DNA from: Bacteroidales bacterium
GTDB taxonomy: Bacteria > Bacteroidota > Bacteroidia > Bacteroidales > F082
NCBI GenBank assembly: GCA_016291135.1
Contig: JAEFAE010000007.1
Coordinates: 1 to 64,000, forward strand
Length of the DNA: 64,000 nucleotides
Direction of reading: 5' to 3'
The notes beneath the pieces are model-generated. The model did no database searches. It saw nothing but the letters and a program-made list of their open reading frames with translations, and was not told the DNA's origin. Positions 42,915-51,281 of the stretch are shown piece after piece (within the stretch, counting starts at the first letter, position 1; the number at the start of each line of letters is the position of its first letter). Both the position numbers and the translations under genes were made by a program.

Positions 42915-44153
42915 ATGTCCTATATCAAGTCCAACGACCTCTTTGAGCGCATCCCCACCGAAACCTTGTACCAAAGGCTTCCGCGCCCCATGATCCTCGC
43001 CGACCAACTGATGACGCCCGACAACCTGGGTGCCCTGATCCGTTTGGCCGACAACATCGGCGCCACCGAGATGTGTTTCCTGGGCAGCGACGCCGACCAT
43101 CGGATGGGCAAGGTACGACGCGCCGCCGCCTCCAGCCGCGACAACATCCGTTGGTATTTCTCCGAGGAGACCGACCTACGCAAGATCGTTCCTGCAGGCA
43201 AGACCCTGGTCGCCATCGAGACGGCCGACAACGCCACCTGCCTCTACGACGCGCCCCTTCCCGAAGACGTCGCCTTCATCGTGGGCAGCGAACGCCACGG
43301 CATCCGCGAGGAATTGCTCCAGCAGTGTGACCTGGTGGTGTACATCCCCGTACCCGGCCCCACCCGCTCGCTCAACGTCAGCCACGCCGCCGCCGTGGCC
43401 CTGTTTGAGTGGCAACGGCAGATGCTAAAACAGCTTCAGGAGCCGACACGGCGGCGGCAGAAAACCTACCGCCATCTCTTCTTCGACCTGGACCGGACCT
43501 TATGGGACTTCGATGCCGCCGCCGAGGTGGCTTTTGAAAAAATCTACGAAAAATACCACCTGAAAGCGCTGGGCATCCCTTCGGCACACGAATTCCACGA
43601 GGTGTATCATCCGCTGAACGAAAAACTCTGGGAGCTGTACCGGGCCGACCAGATCACCAAGGCCGACCTCAACCGCACCCGCTTCCTGAAGCCCTTGGAA
43701 CACTACGGCATCCACGACACCGAACTCGCCGACCGGTTGAGCGAAGACTACGTCTATTGGTCGCCCCGCATCGTACGGCTGGTGCCGGGCACCCTGGAAC
43801 TGTTGGAATACCTGAAGCCGAAATACCACCTCCATCTGATCACCAACGGCTTCCAGGAGGTGCAGCAGACCAAACTGGGCGGTGCCGGATTGGAGCCCTA
43901 TTTCGAGACCCGCACCGTCTCGGAGGAAGTCGGCGTCAAAAAGCCCAACCCCGAGATTTTCCATTATGCCCTAAAGAAAGCCGGCGCCACCGCCGAGGAG
44001 AGTTTGATGATTGGCGACGAAATGGCGGTTGACATCGACGGCGCCCGTGCCGCCGGTATCGACACGATATTTTTCAATCCCAGCGGAACGCCCACCGAGG
44101 GAGCCCGTACCTACGAAGTTCGCACACTCCTTGAAATAAAAGAATTGCTCTAA
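42915..44153 (+). CDS. Fusion of a TrmH-type RNA methyltransferase and a HAD hydrolase
   Basis: A 412-residue protein in two parts. Residues 1-175 are a SpoU/TrmH 2'-O-ribose methyltransferase with all three knot motifs: DNLGALIRLADNIGA, FIVGSERHGIREEL and IPVPGPTRSLNVSHAAAVAL. Residues 186-412 are a YjjG-type HAD phosphatase: FFDLDRTLWDF (Asp191, Asp193), LITNGF, VGVKKPNPEIF and MIGDEMAVDIDGA. Between them lies only the short basic linker RRRQK, and there is no ATG near the HAD start, so it is one polypeptide. Both domains look catalytically complete. It follows mbnH by 5 bp. Confidence 0.9.
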   Translation: MSYIKSNDLFERIPTETLYQRLPRPMILADQLMTPDNLGALIRLADNIGATEMCFLGSDADHRMGKVRRAAASSRDNIRWYFSEETDLRKIVPAGKTLVAIETADNATCLYDAPLPEDVAFIVGSERHGIREELLQQCDLVVYIPVPGPTRSLNVSHAAAVALFEWQRQMLKQLQEPTRRRQKTYRHLFFDLDRTLWDFDAAAEVAFEKIYEKYHLKALGIPSAHEFHEVYHPLNEKLWELYRADQITKADLNRTRFLKPLEHYGIHDTELADRLSEDYVYWSPRIVRLVPGTLELLEYLKPKYHLHLITNGFQEVQQTKLGGAGLEPYFETRTVSEEVGVKKPNPEIFHYALKKAGATAEESLMIGDEMAVDIDGARAAGIDTIFFNPSGTPTEGARTYEVRTLLEIKELL

Positions 44154-44157
44154 AGCC

Positions 44158-44215
44158 CTAACGAGATCAAACCCCTACGGGGTAACCTCTAAACTCTGAA
44201 CTCTAAACTCCCCCA
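44158..44215. repeat. CCCCTACGGGG and GAGTTTAGAG repeat words at the psd 3' end
   Basis: The region has the palindrome CCCCTACGGGG (44174-44184) and tandem GAGTTTAGAG-type words (read on the minus strand). Both are typical intergenic repeat words; here they lie inside the last codons of psd. Confidence 0.6.
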
Positions 44216-44876
44216 GCACCGTCGTCTTGGCCCGTACCGTTTGTCCGATATGCACGTCCACCTGGGCGTCAAGGGGCAGGAACACATCGACCCGCGACCC
44301 GAAGCGGATCATGCCGAACTCTTCACCGGCGATGGAAGGTTCTCCAGGCTCCAGGTCACACACGATACGACGTGCCACAAAACCAGCAATTTGCCGCACC
44401 AGTACCTCCCGCCCTTCGGGGTCCCTGATGACAATGGAGTTATGCTCATTGTCGGTGGACGACTTGGGCTTGAATGCGACCAGAAACTTGCCTGGATGGT
44501 ATTTATAATAGGTGACCACCCCATCGAAGGGGAAGAAGTTGACGTGGACGTTGTAGATTGACATGAAAATGGAAATCTGGCGACGTTCCTCATGGAAGTA
44601 CTCATCCTCCATCACCACCTCGTTGGCGGCGACCACTCCATCGGCAGGCGAAAGCACCGCATGTGCCATAAGGGTGGTCTTACGATGAATGGGAATCCGG
44701 AAAAAACGGACGATGAGGACGGTCTCCGTCAGCAGGAACAGATATACCAGCAGATGCCACCATGTCTGATGCGGCCACAACAGGTTCATGCCCACCACCA
44801 GCAGGGTGACGGCCAACAGGTTGATCGCAATGGCCTTGGTGCCTTCCTCGTGAATGCGTTTGTGAATCTGTCTCAT
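44175..44876 (-). CDS. psd: Phosphatidylserine decarboxylase proenzyme
   Basis: A 233-residue membrane-associated enzyme forming phosphatidylethanolamine. Two N-terminal hydrophobic segments (AIAINLLAVTLLVVGMNLLW; LLVYLFLLTETVLIV) precede the catalytic region with LSPADGVV, MSIYNVHVNFFPFDGVV and the self-cleavage motif FGMIRFGSRVD, where the serine becomes the pyruvoyl group. The archaeal/short type is shown by the GS motif. The last 12 residues (EFRVQSLEVTP) derive from intergenic repeat words and look like an acquired extension. It overlaps cdsA by 4 bp. Confidence 0.94.
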   Translation of the reverse strand: MRQIHKRIHEEGTKAIAINLLAVTLLVVGMNLLWPHQTWWHLLVYLFLLTETVLIVRFFRIPIHRKTTLMAHAVLSPADGVVAANEVVMEDEYFHEERRQISIFMSIYNVHVNFFPFDGVVTYYKYHPGKFLVAFKPKSSTDNEHNSIVIRDPEGREVLVRQIAGFVARRIVCDLEPGEPSIAGEEFGMIRFGSRVDVFLPLDAQVDVHIGQTVRAKTTVLGEFRVQSLEVTP

Positions 44877-45664
44877 AACACCATCAGCAAAAATACAAAA
44901 ACAAAAGGAACGGCAAACAAAACCGAGTCGAAACGGTCCAAGATGCCGCCATGGCCTGGGATCAGGTTTCCTGAATCCTTCACGCCCGCCTGGCGTTTGA
45001 GCATCGACTCACACAGATCGCCCAAAGTGCCGAACAACACGGCGATGAGCCCCATGCCGATGGCAACCTTAAGCGGGAGCCAACTCACAAAACGACTGAA
45101 GACCACAACGCCTACCAGGGTGAGTATCAGACCGCCCACACTTCCTTCGATGGTCTTACCAGGCGAGATGCGCTCAAAGAGCTTGTGCTTGCCCAGCAGC
45201 CGCCCCGTGAGGTAGGCGAAGGTGTCGTTGGCCCAAAGCAGGACGAACACCAACAGCAGCATCTTCGGGCTATGCAGCGCCCGCATCCACACCATCAAGG
45301 TGCAGGGGACGCTCAGCAGGGCAATGGAGCCGAAGCTGAAAGTGGCCACGGTCTTGAAATCGGTAGTAGTGGAGAACAAGGCGAACAGGAAGGGGATCGC
45401 CGGAAACAGCAGCAAAAAAGCGCCCAGCGGCATCACGTTCAACATCCCAAGCGACACAAAGGCAAACGCGCCCACCGCCATCAGTTCTCCAAAGATCAGC
45501 TGCCCGGGCCGGTCGGCATGCATCAATCGGCACATCTCAAAGGTGCCCACAGCAACGATGAACAAGGCCAGCGCCCAACAGGTCCAAGGGGAAACCAGGA
45601 TGCAGGCAACGATCACTGCCACCAGCACCGCCCCCGAAGCCGTTCGAATCAACAATTCTCTCAT
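44873..45664 (-). CDS. cdsA: Phosphatidate cytidylyltransferase
   Basis: A 263-residue polytopic protein producing CDP-diacylglycerol. Seven or eight membrane segments are visible, and the C-terminal family signature is AGVKDSGNLIPGHGGILDRFDS. It is the first gene of a cdsA-psd operon, with psd overlapping by 4 bp; the missing step, phosphatidylserine synthase, is not in the window. Its promoter stands directly behind the terminator of the upstream minus-strand gene. Confidence 0.95.
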   Translation of the reverse strand: MRELLIRTASGAVLVAVIVACILVSPWTCWALALFIVAVGTFEMCRLMHADRPGQLIFGELMAVGAFAFVSLGMLNVMPLGAFLLLFPAIPFLFALFSTTTDFKTVATFSFGSIALLSVPCTLMVWMRALHSPKMLLLVFVLLWANDTFAYLTGRLLGKHKLFERISPGKTIEGSVGGLILTLVGVVVFSRFVSWLPLKVAIGMGLIAVLFGTLGDLCESMLKRQAGVKDSGNLIPGHGGILDRFDSVLFAVPFVFVFLLMVL

Positions 45665-45685
45665 GGTCGATCACTTCAATGTGAT

Positions 45686-45694
45686 GCAAAGATA
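45686..45694 (-). promoter_or_regulatory. -7 box of cdsA-psd
   Basis: The minus strand reads TATCTTTGC immediately following the terminator hairpin of the upstream gene, 21 bp before the cdsA start. The T-run of the terminator runs into the -7 box. Confidence 0.6.
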
Positions 45695-45726
45695 AAAAAA
45701 GCCGCCCACACCGGGCGGCTTTTTTC
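45694..45726 (-). terminator. Intrinsic terminator of the LamG-like T9SS gene
   Basis: GCCGCCC (45701-45707) and GGGCGGC (45713-45719) form a stem flanked by A- and T-runs on both sides, so it can work on either strand. It ends the minus-strand gene at 45747. Confidence 0.88.
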
Positions 45727-45746
45727 ACTTTTCCTGTCAAACAGGA

Positions 45747-48143
45747 TTATTTGCTGACAACCACACGCTGAACGGTGTTGTTGCCATCGTTGTCGTAGAT
45801 GCTGAAGAAGTACACGCCGGAACCCATGTTCAGGTTGATGCGGTTCTCGACGGCACCCAACTTCTCGATACCCACCAACTGGCCGGCCACATTGTAAATG
45901 GCGACCGTGTTGAGGTTCTCACCCTTGATGACGAGGATGCTGGAAGCAGGATTCGGATAGACAGCGATCTTGCTTTGATCGGCCTCAGCCACATCGTCCG
46001 GGTCGATGGTCAGCGTGATCGGAATCGTCACTGACGGGACATCGGGGTCGTTGGTGTAGAGCATCAAGTCGGCCGTGAACTCACCATCGTTGAGGTTGAT
46101 GGAGTTGAGGGTCAGATACAGGGTCTCGGATTGACCGCCCATAATCGAGCCTTCCGTCTTGTCCAAGGAAACCCAAGTGGCGGGCACCAAGGTACCACTG
46201 CACATGGCCGTGATTTGCCAAGCGCCGTCAAAGCTGCCTTCCGAGTAGCAGTGGCTGAATGCATTGCCGCTCGTGGACAGCCAGTTGCCATCCTGGTTCT
46301 CGCCATAGTGACCGTCGTCCATGGACAGCGGATATTGGCCGCCGGCCTGCATCACCTCCACGGTGGCCCACATCACCTGACCGGTCAGATACACCGGAGC
46401 GTCGAACGTACCCTCAATCCAAGTATCGGAAGCGGAGGTGTTGACGGTGGTCTGGGCAAGCATGGTGCCCGGCTGGTTGTTCACACCCTGTCCATACAGA
46501 CGGAAGGTGTAGTGACCGTCAGCCGAGGTGTAGCTAGGATTGATGTAGTATTTCAGGCTGTTGATCTGCATACCCATGGCGGTGCCGGCATAGGCTGACG
46601 GACGAAAAGCCACACCCATCTCACGGACGAACTCGGAGTCAGAACCGATCTGGCTGCCGTTGTTGCCGTTGTGGAGGGCGAGTTGTGCTGTCTGGCTGCC
46701 GGGGGCGCCTTGTCCAAATTCAACCCAACCCGTCCAGTCGGCGATGGAGTTTCCTTCGTTGTTGATGGTCACCGTAGCGAAGTCCATGTTGTCAGGACGC
46801 ATGGTCACATTGACAGCCTGTTCGTTGATCACGACATGCGGGGCGGAAGCGCCACCGATCTTGGTATAGCTGAAGTTGTCGAGATAGTACTCTGAATGGG
46901 CGGCATCCTGAGGCGGGAAGAAGTCCATGGCAGCCATCTTTCTGCCATAATAATTGCCTTGCGTATCCAAGCTCCACTGCCAGGTATAGACGAGTTCTTC
47001 CTCGCTGTTAGGAGCGGTGTAATAATACTCGGCAACATCCATGTCGGTGTTGACATGCAGACGGAAGTGCATCCAGGCGTCATAAACCACAGTGGGACCT
47101 TGGATGTTTTGTCCAGCGACGTTCAGCATGCAGGTACCAGGGGAGTGGTTTCCTGATCCACTCATGTGCAGATAGCTCTCCAAAGCCCATTTGCTGTTGG
47201 AGCCAGCAAAGTGGTGAAGGATGTTGAAGTAGCCGTTCTTGCCTTGGGGGACAAGGATGTCGAACTCAAGGTCATAGACGCCGTTCTCCTCGTCGCCGAG
47301 CAGGAGCACCTGGTCGTTGCCGTAGGTGAGATAGCCGCACTTTGAGCCACCATACTCGGCAACCACACCATCTTCAGCTCCACCGGGAGCGTTGCCCCAA
47401 GTGGTCCACCAATCGTGACCGGCTTCAACACCTTCCGTAGCGATATGGTTACCCACCGTATATTCCTCAAAAGGCTCGAGAATCAGCACCTGTTCGTTAA
47501 CGACAGGAGACACCTCCAGGTTGTCCACGTAATATTGCGACTTGGAATTACTGGTCGGAGGGAAGAAGTCCATGGCGGCGAGCTGACGCAAACCAGCGTT
47601 GCCGTCAGCCTGAAGGCTGAATGTCCACGTAGTGACATCCTGACCATTGATCAAGAACGAAGCCTGATCGTTGTCGAGATCCACCATATACTTCACATTA
47701 AACCAAGTATCAAAAGGCACTTCAAAGTTGGTGGTCACACCACCAGCCTGGATGGAGGTGCCATTGGAGGAGTGATTGTAGTAAACCTCGGTGCACCATT
47801 GGTTTCCTGTACCATTAAAGTCATGGAGAATGTTGTTGTAAGCATCCTTGCCGTTAGGGATGTACATGTCAAAGGTGAGCTCATACACACCAGAGGTGAG
47901 GTTTCCAAGACGAAGGATCTGGTCGTTCCCGTAGGTGAAATAAGCGACCATATTGCCGTTCAATTCAGCAAAGACGCCATCCTCGGCACCGCCAGGAGCG
48001 TTGCTCCAGGTGCTCCATGGATCACCATAGGTTTGAGCAATCTTAGCGCCGGCGACGCCGTCGTTGAAATCGAAGCTCAACTGAGCGAAAGCATTGCCAC
48101 ATACAAAGGCAATCATCGCAATGAGTAAAGATACTTTTTTCAT
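45747..48143 (-). CDS. T9SS-secreted protein with two LamG-like domains
   Basis: A 798-residue secreted protein: signal peptide KKVSLLIAMIAFVCGNAFAQ, two homologous jelly-roll-like domains (about 22-215 and 225-435) sharing NAPGGAEDGV, YGNDQ-L-LG and AAMDFFPP, then a spacer domain (about 445-640) and an immunoglobulin-like module with TLTIDPDD before the sorting domain (VYPNPASSILVIKG ... GVYFFSIYDNDGNNTVQRVV). The internal duplication is clear from the shared words. Likely a surface carbohydrate-binding or adhesive protein, but the ligand is unknown. Confidence 0.87.
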   Translation of the reverse strand: MKKVSLLIAMIAFVCGNAFAQLSFDFNDGVAGAKIAQTYGDPWSTWSNAPGGAEDGVFAELNGNMVAYFTYGNDQILRLGNLTSGVYELTFDMYIPNGKDAYNNILHDFNGTGNQWCTEVYYNHSSNGTSIQAGGVTTNFEVPFDTWFNVKYMVDLDNDQASFLINGQDVTTWTFSLQADGNAGLRQLAAMDFFPPTSNSKSQYYVDNLEVSPVVNEQVLILEPFEEYTVGNHIATEGVEAGHDWWTTWGNAPGGAEDGVVAEYGGSKCGYLTYGNDQVLLLGDEENGVYDLEFDILVPQGKNGYFNILHHFAGSNSKWALESYLHMSGSGNHSPGTCMLNVAGQNIQGPTVVYDAWMHFRLHVNTDMDVAEYYYTAPNSEEELVYTWQWSLDTQGNYYGRKMAAMDFFPPQDAAHSEYYLDNFSYTKIGGASAPHVVINEQAVNVTMRPDNMDFATVTINNEGNSIADWTGWVEFGQGAPGSQTAQLALHNGNNGSQIGSDSEFVREMGVAFRPSAYAGTAMGMQINSLKYYINPSYTSADGHYTFRLYGQGVNNQPGTMLAQTTVNTSASDTWIEGTFDAPVYLTGQVMWATVEVMQAGGQYPLSMDDGHYGENQDGNWLSTSGNAFSHCYSEGSFDGAWQITAMCSGTLVPATWVSLDKTEGSIMGGQSETLYLTLNSINLNDGEFTADLMLYTNDPDVPSVTIPITLTIDPDDVAEADQSKIAVYPNPASSILVIKGENLNTVAIYNVAGQLVGIEKLGAVENRINLNMGSGVYFFSIYDNDGNNTVQRVVVSK

Positions 48144-48197
48144 AGTGAATGTTTTAGTTAATAATGATTGATATTACCTAGATTCTTTTTCAACCTA

Positions 48198-48205
48198 CAA
48201 ATATA
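48198..48205 (-). promoter_or_regulatory. -7 box of the LamG-like T9SS gene
   Basis: The minus strand reads TATATTTG about 54 bp before the ATG. A TTG at 48223-48225 is 17 bp upstream, slightly too close for the consensus. The whole box lies in the gap to mazG. Confidence 0.5.
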
Positions 48206-48214
48206 CACTTTTTT

Positions 48215-49012
48215 TTATTGTGCAACGCTTTTTTTGTTTCCGTTGCCCAATTTGGCCTCCTGCCAAAGGGCAAGCATCTCCTCTATCGACAGGTGTTGCA
48301 CACCCTTCCCTTGCTCCTTGGCTTTTTGTTCCAAATAGTTGAAGCGTTGCCGGAACTTACGGTCGGTCTTCTCCAACGCATCGTCGGGATTGACGCCGAT
48401 ATAGATGCCGTAGGCCGCCAAAGCGAAGAGCAGGTCGCCGTACTCGGCCTCAATGTTCTCATGATTGTCAGGCTTCCGCAACTCCTCGAACAGTTCCCGT
48501 TTCTCCTCCTCGACCTTGTTCCAGGCCGCTTCGGCATCGGGCCACCGAAATCCCACCCCAGCCGTTTTTTGGTGCATCCGGTATGCCTTGAGCAGCGAGG
48601 GCAACCCCGCCGGGACACCGCCCAACACACTGCGGTTGTGTTCCTTCTCAAGTTTGATCTTCTCCCAATTCTGCTCCACCTGCTCGGCGTTCTCCACCCG
48701 TTCGCTTCCGAAGATGTGCGGATGCCGCACGATCATCTTCTCGCAGATGCCGTTGAGCACGTCGGTGATGTCGAACGCCCCTTTCTCGGAACCGATCTTC
48801 GCATAGAACACCAAGTGGAGCATCAGGTCGCCCAGTTCCTTCTTCACCTCGTTGAGATCTTCGGCGAGGATGGCCTCGCTCAGCTCATAGGTTTCCTCGA
48901 TGGTCAGATGGCGCAGGCTTTCGATGGTCTGCGTGCTGTCCCAGGGGCATCCCGCCCTCACCCGGTCCATGATGTCGAGCAATCGTTTGAATGCTTCCAG
49001 TCGTTGATCCAT
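48215..49012 (-). CDS. mazG: Nucleoside triphosphate pyrophosphohydrolase
   Basis: A 265-residue MazG that hydrolyses (d)NTPs to monophosphates plus PPi, clearing abnormal nucleotides and modulating (p)ppGpp-related pools. Both MazG repeats are present: the N-terminal half with GCPWDSTQTIESLRHLTIEE and EVKKELGDLMLHLVFYAKI (EExxE-ExxD metal site), and a second half with EAAWNKVEEEKRELFEEL and EAEYGDLLFALAAYG. Length matches the two-domain E. coli-like form. Confidence 0.95.
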   Translation of the reverse strand: MDQRLEAFKRLLDIMDRVRAGCPWDSTQTIESLRHLTIEETYELSEAILAEDLNEVKKELGDLMLHLVFYAKIGSEKGAFDITDVLNGICEKMIVRHPHIFGSERVENAEQVEQNWEKIKLEKEHNRSVLGGVPAGLPSLLKAYRMHQKTAGVGFRWPDAEAAWNKVEEEKRELFEELRKPDNHENIEAEYGDLLFALAAYGIYIGVNPDDALEKTDRKFRQRFNYLEQKAKEQGKGVQHLSIEEMLALWQEAKLGNGNKKSVAQ

Positions 49013-49031
49013 ATTCGTTCACTTTTGGAGC

Positions 49032-49040
49032 GCAAAAATA
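49032..49040 (-). promoter_or_regulatory. -7 box of mazG
   Basis: The minus strand reads TATTTTTGC 19 bp before the mazG start. It pairs with the plus-strand box at 49063-49071, 22 bp away, in the same geometry as at 40972-41011. Confidence 0.55.
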
Positions 49041-49062
49041 CACATTTCAAAAATAAAAACCC

Positions 49063-49071
49063 TATTTTTGC
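49063..49071 (+). promoter_or_regulatory. -7 box of the PagL-like gene
   Basis: TATTTTTGC, 13 bp before the ATG at 49085. Confidence 0.55.
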
Positions 49072-49084
49072 AGTTTATATTGGA

Positions 49085-50458
49085 ATGAAGCGGATCTTCG
49101 CACATATCATGTTCTTGTTCTTGACGCTGTTTCTGTGCAGCGCCAACCTCAAAGGGCAGGACTATCCTTGGGTCTCGAGCAACAACCTGGTGGTCGAGGT
49201 CCGGGAGCATTTCGGTTTCTTCTACCACCACCACTTCGAGATGGAACGCTTCAACGCCCACTACCCCGCCTTCGAAGCCTCGATCTATCAAAGCACCTTC
49301 GGCAAGAAGGAATGGCAGACCCTTTACAACTACCCGTTTATCGGAGCCACCTTCTACCATTCGCGACTGGGCGGTTTCGACGAGTTGGGGAAGGTCTACG
49401 CCCTCTATCCCTTCATCAACTATCCGCTGTACCGCAACGACACCTGGATGTTCACCTTCAAGTTCGGCGCCGGATTGGCATGGCTGACCCGCTGCTTCGA
49501 CCATCTCGAAAACCCCTACAATTTCTCCATCGGATCCCACCTCAACGGCGCCATCAACCTCTCGTTTGAATACCGGCATGAGATCACGCCCCAGCTCATC
49601 TCGGTCGCCTCGCTGGGGCTCACCCACTTCTCGAACGGCGCCACCAAGTCGCCCAACTACGGACTGAACACCTTCAGTGCCGCCTGGGGATTGGCCTACT
49701 ACCTGCGCGACCCCCGTGCCAACGCCCTCTATGCCAAGCGGCCCGAGTACTACAAATTCGAGTTCGACGGAAAGAACTGGTTCAACGTCGACCTGGAGTT
49801 CGGCATGGGGCTCAAGGACGTCTCGCAAACCTTTGGCAAGAACGAGCCTTACCGCGTTTACGAGGGCACCGTACGGGCATTGGCCCAGTTTACCACTTCC
49901 AGCCACGCCGGCATCAGCCTCAGCGTCGTGAAAGACAACTCCGACAAGGCCATGCCCGACCACTTCGTGGAGGACGGATTCATCTACATGAACAGCCAAA
50001 CCACCGACACCGCCGGCGTTACCACCTACCATACCATCCGGATGAAGGAATACCAGCTGATCAAGCCCAACCTGGGCATCTGTTACCTGATGACGATGGA
50101 CCGGCTTTCCTACCTGTTTGAGATCGGCGTCCATTTGGACTTTCGAAACAAGAAAGACGGCACATGGCAGACCCGTCCCCTGTTCAATCCCGACAACACT
50201 CAAGTCACAACCCATGACGGCCAACCCGTCGAAGTGCTCCTCCCCCATTGTTTGGGCACCAACCTCGACAAAGGCTCCATCTATGAGAAAATCGCCCTGC
50301 AATACCGGCTTTTCGACCAAGTCTACGCCAACCTCTCCCTGACCACCCACCTGGCTCGAGCCGACTACCTATGCCTCGGCCTCTGCTATCGGTTCAACCA
50401 AAAATACTATCTGAACAACCATGCAAAGAATAAGAAACGCCCTCCTGGCTTGCATTAG
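49085..50458 (+). CDS. Acyloxyacyl hydrolase, PagL-like outer-membrane protein
   Basis: A 457-residue outer-membrane protein with signal peptide (KRIFAHIMFLFLTLFLCSAN). The motif LGLTHFSNGATKSPNYGLN (His181, Ser183) matches the catalytic site of PagL-type lipid A 3-O-deacylases. The protein is far longer than classical PagL (about 170 residues), with alternating beta-strand pattern ending in CLGLCYRF. The acidic residue expected about 14 positions after His is not obvious (Asn195). It would remove an acyl chain from lipid A. The start at 49085 is set by the promoter. It overlaps the next gene by 38 bp. Confidence 0.78.
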   Translation: MKRIFAHIMFLFLTLFLCSANLKGQDYPWVSSNNLVVEVREHFGFFYHHHFEMERFNAHYPAFEASIYQSTFGKKEWQTLYNYPFIGATFYHSRLGGFDELGKVYALYPFINYPLYRNDTWMFTFKFGAGLAWLTRCFDHLENPYNFSIGSHLNGAINLSFEYRHEITPQLISVASLGLTHFSNGATKSPNYGLNTFSAAWGLAYYLRDPRANALYAKRPEYYKFEFDGKNWFNVDLEFGMGLKDVSQTFGKNEPYRVYEGTVRALAQFTTSSHAGISLSVVKDNSDKAMPDHFVEDGFIYMNSQTTDTAGVTTYHTIRMKEYQLIKPNLGICYLMTMDRLSYLFEIGVHLDFRNKKDGTWQTRPLFNPDNTQVTTHDGQPVEVLLPHCLGTNLDKGSIYEKIALQYRLFDQVYANLSLTTHLARADYLCLGLCYRFNQKYYLNNHAKNKKRPPGLH

Positions 50459-51278
50459 CCTGTTGCTATGTTCCTGTGCCAAAACCCCGTTCAGCAACGG
50501 CCTTCCAGCGTTAAGGACAGACGCGGTAAGCGAGCGGTTTCGGGTGGTGATGGCCAACGACAATGTCGACATCCAACTGCAGCATGCCACCGCAAACCAT
50601 CCTGCAGGGACTTACGTCGTCAAAGCAGGCGAAAGCATCATCGACAAGATCCTGGTCGAGCATCCCACCTACAAAAACGATACGGGAACACTCGTCTCCT
50701 ACGACACCGTCATCATCCGCAACGAGAACCGCCTCAACTGGCTACGGCCCTACGACACGGAGATCAGCGTCACCCTCTATTACGACGCCATCCGAGAGAT
50801 CGTCTTCAATTCCAACGGAAACCTCCGTAGCGACGTGCTCTGCGGCGTCCCCGAACCCGTCGTCCTGACGATTGTAGGCCACGACAGCATTCCCCATTTG
50901 GTAGACACCCTCCTCAACCATCTCTATGTGAATGTGGCAGGAGGCTCCGGTGACCTTGACCTCAAGGTGCAATGCGACCGTCTGAGCACAGATTACGTGT
51001 TCGGCACTGCGCGCGTGAAGCTCGAAGGCAAATGCCCGATCACCTTCACCTACACCAGCTACAACAGCCACGGACCCGTCGACGCCTTGAATCTCTGGAC
51101 CAACTTCCACTACATCTACCATTACGGCACCAACATCGTGTATGCCTTCGCCAAGCATCAGATCGACATCAACATCTTCAACAACGGGATCTTAAAGTAC
51201 AAAAAAGATCCGAGCGGCACCTACCCCGAGGTGCCGCTCGACGATACCCAGCCGAACATCGTTCCGATCTGGGAATAA
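50421..51278 (+). CDS. Lipoprotein resembling GIN-domain (DUF2807) proteins
   Basis: A 285-residue protein with lipobox ISLLLCSCAK. The beta-helical body with repeating short strands (FRVVMANDNVDIQLQHAT, RLNWLRPYDTEISVTLYYDA, IREIVFNSNGNLRSD) resembles the GIN/DUF2807 domain of Bacteroidota envelope proteins, known only as a putative adhesin-like fold. The gene starts inside the PagL-like gene (38-bp overlap), suggesting coupling. A perfect 11-bp inverted repeat lies near its 3' end (around 51213-51240) but without a T-run. Confidence 0.7.
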   Translation: MQRIRNALLACISLLLCSCAKTPFSNGLPALRTDAVSERFRVVMANDNVDIQLQHATANHPAGTYVVKAGESIIDKILVEHPTYKNDTGTLVSYDTVIIRNENRLNWLRPYDTEISVTLYYDAIREIVFNSNGNLRSDVLCGVPEPVVLTIVGHDSIPHLVDTLLNHLYVNVAGGSGDLDLKVQCDRLSTDYVFGTARVKLEGKCPITFTYTSYNSHGPVDALNLWTNFHYIYHYGTNIVYAFAKHQIDINIFNNGILKYKKDPSGTYPEVPLDDTQPNIVPIWE

Positions 51279-51281
51279 GGA

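Noticed and set aside
51211-51240. A perfect 11-bp inverted repeat as terminator
   Set aside because: It lies inside the GIN-like coding sequence and has no T-run; it may be chance or mRNA structure only.
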